Origin: a bacterium
Lineage (GTDB): Bacteria > Desulfobacterota_D > UBA1144
DNA: 13,179 nucleotides
Reading direction: 5' to 3'
Assembly: GCA_002697665.2 (NCBI GenBank)
Contig: NZXA02000041.1
Location: forward strand, 1 to 13,179
Part shown: positions 8,270 through 13,179 of the stretch, piece by piece
Position numbering within the stretch: the first letter of the stretch is position 1
Layout of the letters: each line of letters begins with the position of its first letter
The notes under the pieces: generated by a model
What the model was told of the DNA's origin: nothing
The model's database searches: none
The model's input: the letters and a program-made list of their open reading frames with translations, nothing else
Program-made: the position numbers and the translations under genes

Positions 8270-8867
8270 TTTAGAAAATAAAAATGTTGGAAAACATTCT
8301 GTTGATATTGACAGCAATAAAGAAATTAATAAGTTTGCTATTAGTCAGGTAGTAAAATGGCAATTAGCAAAGAAAAGATCTGGAACTGCTTCTACAAAAA
8401 ATAGAGCTATGGTTAAAGCAAGTGGTAAAAAGCCTTTTAAGCAAAAAGGAACCGGTAATGCGAGAGCAGGAACAAGAACCTCTCCGATTTGGAGAGGAGG
8501 TGGAGTTATCTTTGGGCCATCTCCTAAAGACTGGTCTTTTTCAGTGCCTAAAAAAATAAAAAAATTAGCTCTTAATAATGCCCTAGTTTACAAGTTAAAG
8601 GAAAAAAGTGTTCATTTAGTTGATTCCTTTGAGCTTAAAGATAACAAAACAAAAAATTTATCAAATAAATTAAAAAATATGAACTTAGGAAAAAAAGTAT
8701 TAATTGTTAATAAAGAAGAAAATATAAATTTGGAACTATCATCACGCAATCTTTCAAATGTAAAAGTTGTAAATCCCGAAGGTCTCAATGTTTATGATTT
8801 ATTGAACTCAAATTCAATCCTTATTCATAAAGATTCTATTGATACTATTTTAGCGAGGACCAAATAA
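8250..8867 (+). CDS. rplD: 50S ribosomal protein L4
   Basis: Binds 23S rRNA domain I; its long loop lines the peptide exit tunnel. In E. coli it also represses the S10 operon. The 205-residue length is normal. Seen: the basic loop with KKPFKQKGTGNARAGTRTSP, WRGGGVIFGP and the C-terminal Rossmann-like part ending ILIHKDSIDTILARTK. The start overlaps the end of rplC by 20 nt, with repeated AAGGA (8239-8243 and just after) serving as ribosome binding site inside rplC. The regulatory target used in E. coli has no room before rpsJ, so an autoregulatory role here is doubtful. Confidence 0.97.
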   Translation: MDLEIINLENKNVGKHSVDIDSNKEINKFAISQVVKWQLAKKRSGTASTKNRAMVKASGKKPFKQKGTGNARAGTRTSPIWRGGGVIFGPSPKDWSFSVPKKIKKLALNNALVYKLKEKSVHLVDSFELKDNKTKNLSNKLKNMNLGKKVLIVNKEENINLELSSRNLSNVKVVNPEGLNVYDLLNSNSILIHKDSIDTILARTK

Positions 8868-9158
8868 TTGAAAAAATTTATTTCTGATATTTTAATAAAA
8901 CCTTTGATGACTGAAAAATCAGCTTCACTTAATCAAGCACAGTGTTACGTTTTCGAAGTTTCAGCGAAAGCGACCAAAAATGAAATTAAAGATGCTATTC
9001 AGAAATTTTTTGATGTTAAAGTTGAAAACGTTAGAACCTCTATCAAACCTGGCAAGGTTGTTAAAAGAGGTGGAAAAGTTTCAGGTAAAAGGTCTAAGCA
9101 AAAGAAAGCTTTCATAACTTTAAAAGAGGGAACAATAGAATTTATTCAAGGAGTTTAA
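8868..9158 (+). CDS. rplW: 50S ribosomal protein L23
   Basis: Sits at the exit of the peptide tunnel, where signal recognition particle and trigger factor dock. The 96-residue length is usual. Seen: ILIKPLMTEKSA at the N-terminus, YVFEVSAKATKNEIKDAI, F-D-V-K-V-E-N-V-R and the basic loop GKVSGKRSKQKKAFITL. The start is TTG, immediately after the rplD stop. GAGGA (8855-8859) lies 8 nt upstream, and no ATG occurs before PLM at residue 13, so TTG is the only reasonable start. Confidence 0.97.
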   Translation: MKKFISDILIKPLMTEKSASLNQAQCYVFEVSAKATKNEIKDAIQKFFDVKVENVRTSIKPGKVVKRGGKVSGKRSKQKKAFITLKEGTIEFIQGV

Positions 9159-9161
9159 TAG

Positions 9162-10010
9162 ATGGCGATTCAAAAATATAAACCAACCAGTCCTGGAAGA
9201 CGTTTTATGACATCAGCTGATTTTGATGAAATAACCACAAAAACTTCTTATAAACCTTTAGTTAAATCTGTCCATAAGAAAAAGGGTAGAAATAACAATG
9301 GTCGCATAACTTCAAAAAGTAGGGGTGGTGGTGCAAAAAGACTTTATAGATTAATAGACTTTAAAAGAGATAAGCATGACGTAGTTGGGACCATAAAAAC
9401 AATTGAATATGATCCTAATAGGTCAGCTAGAATTGCATTGGTAAATTATTCAGATGGGGAAAAAAGGTATATACTTTCTCCTCTAAACCTTAAAGTTGGT
9501 GATAAAATAGTTTCAGCTGATAAAACAGAGATTGTTAATGGTAATTCCTTATTATTAAAAAATATTCCTGAGGGAACCTTAGTTCATAACATTGAGATTG
9601 CTCCCAAAGGCGGTGGTAAAATCGCCAGGTCTGCTGGTGCATATGCGACTGTTTTAGGAACTGAAAATAAATTAACTCAGATTAAATTGGCCTCAGGTGA
9701 AACAAGAAAATTACTTTGTGAATGTCGTGCTACAGTGGGTAAGCTCGGAAATGAAAAACACAATCAAGTTGTTATTGGTAAGGCAGGCCGTAAGAGATAT
9801 TTAGGCAGAAGACCAATCGTAAGAGGTGTCGCAATGAATCCAGTTGATCACCCACATGGCGGTGGTGAAGGTAAAGCAGCACGTGGTAATCCACATCCTG
9901 TATCAAAGTGGGGATGGATAACAATTGGAAAGAAAACAAGGAATAATCCTAAGTCCGACAAGCTAATAGTTAAACGAAGAAGGGTTGGATATGGAATGGA
10001 TAAGAGGTAA
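9162..10010 (+). CDS. rplB: 50S ribosomal protein L2
   Basis: Large rRNA-binding protein needed for subunit association and peptidyl transferase activity. The 282 residues are slightly more than in E. coli (273). Seen: MAIQKYKPTSPGRRFMT, GRNNNGRIT, IEYDPNRSARIALV, GEKRYILSP, SAGAYATVLG and VAMNPVDHPHGGGEG with the conserved H230. The C-terminus is basic. AAGGAG (9148-9153) precedes the ATG. The N-terminal GRRFMT and GRNNxGRIT motifs resemble, from memory, delta-proteobacterial or Gram-positive L2 more than the alpha or gamma form; this is a soft taxonomic hint. Confidence 0.98.
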   Translation: MAIQKYKPTSPGRRFMTSADFDEITTKTSYKPLVKSVHKKKGRNNNGRITSKSRGGGAKRLYRLIDFKRDKHDVVGTIKTIEYDPNRSARIALVNYSDGEKRYILSPLNLKVGDKIVSADKTEIVNGNSLLLKNIPEGTLVHNIEIAPKGGGKIARSAGAYATVLGTENKLTQIKLASGETRKLLCECRATVGKLGNEKHNQVVIGKAGRKRYLGRRPIVRGVAMNPVDHPHGGGEGKAARGNPHPVSKWGWITIGKKTRNNPKSDKLIVKRRRVGYGMDKR

Positions 10011-10017
10011 ATAGTAT

Positions 10018-10302
10018 ATGGGTAGATCAGTTAAAAAAGGGCCTTTTGTAGATGATAAATTAATGAAAAAAGTCATCAAAGCAAAAGAAGAAGATAGTCA
10101 AAAAATAATTAAAACTTGGTCAAGAAGATCTATGATTGTCCCGGATATGATAGGTTTAACATTCGCAGTTTATAATGGGAAGAAATTTGTACCCGTCTAT
10201 GTTACAGAATATATGTTGGGTCATAAGCTTGGAGAATTTTCTCCTACAAGAACGTTTGTATCGCATGCTGGTGGCGATAAAAAATCTAAGGTGGGTAGAT
10301 AA
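10018..10302 (+). CDS. rpsS: 30S ribosomal protein S19
   Basis: Small-subunit head protein that contacts S13 and the A-site tRNA region. The 94-residue length is usual. Seen: [49 protein letters not shown], and [21 protein letters not shown] 7-nt gap follows rplB, and AGAGG lies near 10003-10007 within the end of rplB. The stop shares one base with the rplV start (TAATG). Confidence 0.98.
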   Translation: MGRSVKKGPFVDDKLMKKVIKAKEEDSQKIIKTWSRRSMIVPDMIGLTFAVYNGKKFVPVYVTEYMLGHKLGEFSPTRTFVSHAGGDKKSKVGR

Positions 10303-10640
10303 TGATTTCTAAAGCTGTAAATAAATATATCAGAAGAACCCCTAGAAAAGTTAATACAGTGTTAGATGTAATCAGAGGGAAAAATGTTGATTATGCATTT
10401 ATGTTATTGAAAAATATCAACAAAGGTGCTAAGGAAGAAGTTTCTAAAACTTTAAAGTCTGCAGTTTCAAATGCTTATGAAAAAGGATTTACTGATACTT
10501 CAAAAATATCTGTATCAGAAGCTTATAGTACCGAAGGTCCAATATTTAAAAGATACAAGGCAAGAGCTATGGGAAGAGCAACAAAAAGATATAAAAGAAC
10601 AAGCCATATAACTATAATTTTGAAAGAGGGAGTTAATTAA
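10302..10640 (+). CDS. rplV: 50S ribosomal protein L22
   Basis: Its extended hairpin lines the exit tunnel opposite L4, a site of macrolide resistance mutations and arrest-peptide sensing. The 112-residue length is usual. Seen: [22 protein letters not shown] at the start, and at the end [26 protein letters not shown], the hairpin motif. It joins rpsS by TAATG and rpsC by TAATG. AAGGTGG (10288-10294) serves as ribosome binding site. The RAMGRAT wording is closer, from memory, to Gram-positive or delta-type L22 than to gamma-type (RAKGRAD). Confidence 0.97.
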   Translation: MISKAVNKYIRRTPRKVNTVLDVIRGKNVDYAFMLLKNINKGAKEEVSKTLKSAVSNAYEKGFTDTSKISVSEAYSTEGPIFKRYKARAMGRATKRYKRTSHITIILKEGVN

Positions 10641-11314
10641 TGGGTCAAAAAGTCAATCCTATTTCATTAAGAATTGGTATAACAAGAAATTGGAACTCTA
10701 ATTGGTTTATAGCCAATAAAATTAAATATAAGGATTTTCTTCATGAAGATTTGAAAGTTAGAGGTTATGTAAAGAAAAAATTTTTCCAAGCTGGAATATC
10801 AAAACTTGAAATTGAAAGATCATCAGAAGATAAAATGAGGTTAGTTGTCTATTGTTCAAAACCAGGACTATTGATTGGAAGAAAAGGTATTGATATTGAA
10901 TCACTTAGAAAAGATTTAAATAAAATGGTTAAAAAAGATGTGTATATTGATATTAGAGAAGTTAAAAGACCAGAAATAGATTCTCAGCTTGTTGCAGAAA
11001 ATATTGCATTACAATTAGAGAGAAGAGTAGCTTATAGAAGAGCTATGAAGAGGAGTATGTCATCTGCATTACGACTAGGTGCGATAGGAATTAAAGTTAT
11101 GGTGTCAGGTAGATTGGGTGGTGCTGAAATTGCAAGAAGCGAATGGTACAGGGAAGGAAGAGTACCCCTTAGTACTTTAAGAGCTGATATTGATTATGGT
11201 TTTGCTGAGGCCAAAACCACATATGGAATAATTGGTATTAAAGTTTGGATTTTCAAAGGTGAAGTTATAAAAAGAAAAGAAAAAAGTAAAGGAGTAGAAA
11301 ATGCTTCAGCCTAA
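10640..11314 (+). CDS. rpsC: 30S ribosomal protein S3
   Basis: Forms part of the mRNA entry tunnel and helicase of the 30S subunit. The 224 residues are slightly fewer than in E. coli (233). Seen: [20 protein letters not shown], the type II KH domain with IGRKG (79-83), and the C-terminal domain with [36 protein letters not shown] and [17 protein letters not shown]. It joins rplV by TAATG with GAGGGAG (10626-10632) ahead. The last 14 nt overlap rplP. Confidence 0.98.
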   Translation: MGQKVNPISLRIGITRNWNSNWFIANKIKYKDFLHEDLKVRGYVKKKFFQAGISKLEIERSSEDKMRLVVYCSKPGLLIGRKGIDIESLRKDLNKMVKKDVYIDIREVKRPEIDSQLVAENIALQLERRVAYRRAMKRSMSSALRLGAIGIKVMVSGRLGGAEIARSEWYREGRVPLSTLRADIDYGFAEAKTTYGIIGIKVWIFKGEVIKRKEKSKGVENASA

Positions 11315-11723
11315 AAAAAGCAAACACAGAAAAATACATAAAGGAAGAGTTAGGGGTGTTGCGACAAAAGGGAATAAGGTTTCTTTTGGAGAATTTGGGC
11401 TTCAGTCGTTAGATTTTTCTCGTATAACAGGCAGGCAGATTGAAGCAGCAAGGATTGCAATTACAAGAAAAGTTAAAAGAGGGGCAAAGCTTTGGATTAG
11501 AATTTTTCCTCATAAACCTGTTTCTAAAAAACCTGCTGAGGTCAGGATGGGAAAAGGGAAAGGCGATATTGATAGATATGTTGCTCCGATAAAAAAAGGG
11601 ACAATGTTGTATGAGATCGCTGGAGTCGATGAAGATTTAGCGAGAGAAGCATTAAGACTTGCATCAGCAAAGTTGCCTGTTAGAACTAGAGTTGTTGTAA
11701 GAACAAGAGGTTTATTAATATAA
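11301..11723 (+). CDS. rplP: 50S ribosomal protein L16
   Basis: Positions the A-site tRNA elbow in the large subunit. The 140-residue length is usual. Seen: [65 protein letters not shown] and PVRTRVVVR. The loop after GKGKG reads DIDRYVAPI where E. coli has NVEYWVALI. The start overlaps rpsC by 14 nt, with AAAGGAG (11288-11294) 6 nt before it. The stop overlaps rpmC by TAATG. Confidence 0.98.
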   Translation: MLQPKKSKHRKIHKGRVRGVATKGNKVSFGEFGLQSLDFSRITGRQIEAARIAITRKVKRGAKLWIRIFPHKPVSKKPAEVRMGKGKGDIDRYVAPIKKGTMLYEIAGVDEDLAREALRLASAKLPVRTRVVVRTRGLLI

Positions 11724-11920
11724 TGAATATGCTAGAAATTAAGAAATTAGATACACCCGAGATTGAAAATAAAATAAGAGAATTAAAAGATTCTATATTA
11801 AAGGCTAAAATATCTAGACTAAACCAAGGTGATTTTGACACTAACTCATTTACAAAAATTAAGAAGGATATTGCAAGATGTATGACAGAACTTAATCTTA
11901 GAAAAGAGGTGAAAGGATAA
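11723..11920 (+). CDS. rpmC: 50S ribosomal protein L29
   Basis: Small two-helix protein beside the tunnel exit, neighbour of L23. The 65-residue length is usual. Seen: LDTPEIENKIRELKDSILKAKISRLNQG followed by the second helix KIKKDIARCMTELNLRK; in most L29 proteins the second half carries I-(A/R)-R--T-L-E, matched here as IARCMTELN. The ATG at 11723 forms TAATG with rplP. A second ATG at 11729 would remove two residues, and the sequence does not decide between them. Confidence 0.95.
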   Translation: MNMLEIKKLDTPEIENKIRELKDSILKAKISRLNQGDFDTNSFTKIKKDIARCMTELNLRKEVKG

Positions 11921-12180
11921 TGACTAGGGGAAGAATGCGAGAACTAAAAGGGGTTGTTATTAAAAATTCTGCTGATAAGACTTTAATGGTGCAGATTGAG
12001 ACTTCATCTAAAAATACTACATATAATAAGATTGTAGTTTTAAAAAAGAAATTTCATGTCCATGATGAAAAAAATGAAGCCAAAGTTGGAGATAAAGTTC
12101 GAGCAATTGAGACTAAGCCAATAAGTAAAATAAAAAGATGGAAGCTGGTTGAGATTATTTCTAAAGGAGAGGCATTATGA
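11920..12180 (+). CDS. rpsQ: 30S ribosomal protein S17
   Basis: OB-fold primary 16S rRNA binder at the bottom of the small subunit. It has 86 residues. Seen: [53 protein letters not shown], the standard S17 pattern. The start at 11920 makes TAATG with rpmC and has GAGGT (11906-11910) 9 nt ahead. An internal ATG at 11935 (giving MRELKGVV) has AGGGG 5 nt ahead and would match the usual short N-terminus, so the true start may be either. The stop overlaps rplN by ATGA. Confidence 0.96.
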   Translation: MTRGRMRELKGVVIKNSADKTLMVQIETSSKNTTYNKIVVLKKKFHVHDEKNEAKVGDKVRAIETKPISKIKRWKLVEIISKGEAL

Positions 12181-12545
12181 TTCAAACCGAGACTCAATTA
12201 GTTTCTGCAGATAATTCAGGTGCTAAACAACTAAACGTAATTAATCTTAAGGGCGGTTCTTTCAGAAGATATGCAAGGATAGGTGACATTGTCACTGTTT
12301 CTATTAGAGCGGCAATTCCAAACTCGAAAGTTGAAAAAGGTAAAATATTTCAAGCTGTTATAGTTAGGACAAAAAAAGAACTAAGAAGACCAGATGGATC
12401 ATACATAAGGTTTGATGATAATGCAGCAGTTTTAATAAATAAAGAAAATCAACCTGTCGGTACAAGAATTTTTGGTCCAGTTGCAAGAGAATTGAGAAAT
12501 AAGGGTTTTATGAAGATAGTATCATTAGCCCCGGAGGTTATATAA
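12177..12545 (+). CDS. rplN: 50S ribosomal protein L14
   Basis: Beta-barrel protein at the subunit interface and a docking site for the silencing factor RsfS. The 122-residue length is canonical. Seen: [69 protein letters not shown] and [13 protein letters not shown]. The ATGA overlap with rpsQ and AAGGAG (12164-12169) define the start. In E. coli this gene opens a separate spc operon with its own promoter; here the four-base overlap makes S10 and spc one unit. Confidence 0.98.
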   Translation: MIQTETQLVSADNSGAKQLNVINLKGGSFRRYARIGDIVTVSIRAAIPNSKVEKGKIFQAVIVRTKKELRRPDGSYIRFDDNAAVLINKENQPVGTRIFGPVARELRNKGFMKIVSLAPEVI

Positions 12546-12781
12546 TGGCTAAATCTCTAAAACCGAAAAAAGGCCTAGAGGTAAAAATAATTGCTGGCAA
12601 ATATAAAGGCCAAGTAGGAAAAGTTTTAACAGTTTTCCCTAAAACAAATAAATTAATTATAGAAAATATAAACGTTGTAAAAAGACATAAAAAGCCAGAT
12701 CAGCAAAATCAATCAGGAGGCATAATTAATAAAGAAATGCCAATTGATATATCAAATGTAAAGGTAATAGCTAATGGATAA
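12545..12781 (+). CDS. rplX: 50S ribosomal protein L24, short form
   Basis: Initiates 50S assembly and sits near the tunnel exit. The KOW motif (VKIIAGKYKGQVGKVLTVFPKTNKLIIE, first 20: VKIIAGKYKGQVGKVLTVFP) and VNVVKRHKKP-like region are intact, as is GGIINKEMPIDISNVKVI. The protein then ends at 78 residues; E. coli L24 has 104. The missing part is the C-terminal segment after the S-N-V strand, and the downstream DNA in other frames is the start of rplE, so no frameshift explains it. Epsilonproteobacteria are known to have similarly short L24. The TAATG junction with rplN and GGAGG (12533-12537) fix the start. Confidence 0.95.
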   Translation: MAKSLKPKKGLEVKIIAGKYKGQVGKVLTVFPKTNKLIIENINVVKRHKKPDQQNQSGGIINKEMPIDISNVKVIANG

Positions 12782-13179
12782 TCTAAAAACTCTATATAAT
12801 AATTCTATCGAAGATATTCTTAGTTCAGTTAGCTTGTCTAATAAAATGCAAGTGCCTAAGCTAGTAAAAGTTTCAATCAACATGGGTCTTGGTAAAATGT
12901 CTGATGCTGGAAAAGATGGAAAATTAATTGAGGAAGCAGTAGACGAATTATCGAAGATTGCTAATCAAAAAGCTGTAGCTACTAAAGCTAAAAAATCTGA
13001 AGCAGGCTTTAAGTTAAGGGAGGGTTCTTCAATTGGTGCAAGGGTGACTCTCAGGGGTAATAAAATGTATGAATTTCTTATGAAATTACTACATTTGGCA
13101 TTACCAAGAGTAAGAGATTTTAGAGGAATATCCAGAAAAGCATTTGATAAGAGAGGCAATTACAATTTAGGTATTCAAG
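12774..13179 (+). CDS. rplE: 50S ribosomal protein L5, 3' end outside window
   Basis: Binds 5S rRNA and contacts the P-site tRNA and S13. The frame is open to the window end: 135 codons are visible of about 179 expected. Seen: MQVPKLVKVSINMGLGK, the K-K-S-E-A-G-F-K-L-R motif, GARVTLRGNKMYEFL, and LPRVRDFRGISRKAFD followed by G-N-Y-N-L-G-I-Q, which align with E. coli L5 throughout. The ATG at 12774 overlaps the rplX stop by 8 nt, with AAGG at 12761-12764. In E. coli S8 represses the spc operon by binding mRNA around the rplE start; I see no comparable stem here by eye. Confidence 0.96.
   Translation, partial: MDNLKTLYNNSIEDILSSVSLSNKMQVPKLVKVSINMGLGKMSDAGKDGKLIEEAVDELSKIANQKAVATKAKKSEAGFKLREGSSIGARVTLRGNKMYEFLMKLLHLALPRVRDFRGISRKAFDKRGNYNLGIQ

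Noticed and set aside
8308-8336. TTGACA inside rplD
   Set aside because: No acceptable -10 hexamer at 16-18 nt; best candidate matches 3 of 6.
11835-11863. TTGACA inside rpmC
   Set aside because: The nearest -10-like sequences are at the wrong spacing (10 nt) or match poorly.
12795-12800. Perfect TATAAT at the start of rplE
   Set aside because: No -35-like hexamer upstream at 15-19 nt, and AT-rich coding DNA often contains this string.

Overview
This is an AT-rich, almost gap-free stretch of a streamlined, probably planktonic marine, bacterial genome. All genes lie on the + strand. The left end (about 1-1434) holds the tail of a lycopene beta-cyclase gene (crtY) and a complete beta-carotene 15,15'-dioxygenase gene (blh). 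Together these make beta-carotene and split it to retinal, the chromophore of proteorhodopsin-type light-driven pumps. No rhodopsin gene is in the window. The pair is followed, with gaps of 1-3 nt, by a 90-residue protein of unknown function and by purD (purine synthesis).

From 3046 to the right end runs the str-S10-spc ribosomal superoperon in classic order: rpsL, rpsG, fusA, tuf, rpsJ, rplC, rplD, rplW, rplB, rpsS, rplV, rpsC, rplP, rpmC, rpsQ, rplN, rplX and the start of rplE, which is cut by the window end. These encode ribosomal proteins S12, S7, S10, L3, L4, L23, L2, S19, L22, S3, L16, L29, S17, L14, L24 and L5 plus elongation factors EF-G and EF-Tu. Many junctions are TAATG or ATGA overlaps. 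The longest non-coding interval is the 53 nt between purD and rpsL; no stretch of 300 bases lacks a gene.

Two good promoter candidates stand out. One (2994-3021) sits in the purD-rpsL gap and would launch the superoperon with a leader of only about 20 nt. The other (5881-5909), an 11/12 match to the sigma-70 consensus with a 17-nt spacer, is buried in the 3' end of fusA and would give tuf extra transcription. tuf also has the strongest Shine-Dalgarno sequence seen here. The leader or intergenic spaces used by E. coli for S7 and L4 feedback control are absent. rpoBC, which often precedes rpsL, is replaced by the retinal genes and purD.

Taxonomy is uncertain. Low GC, TTG starts, overlapping genes and retinal synthesis suggest an oligotrophic surface-ocean bacterium. 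S10, L2, L22 and L3 motifs look, from memory, more like delta-proteobacterial or SAR324-type sequences than typical alpha- or gamma-proteobacterial ones, but EF-Tu is not decisive. I see no mobile element, CRISPR array, tRNA, rRNA or defence system. The most notable points are the genomic linkage, the internal tuf promoter, an acidic N-terminal extension on L3, and a short L24.
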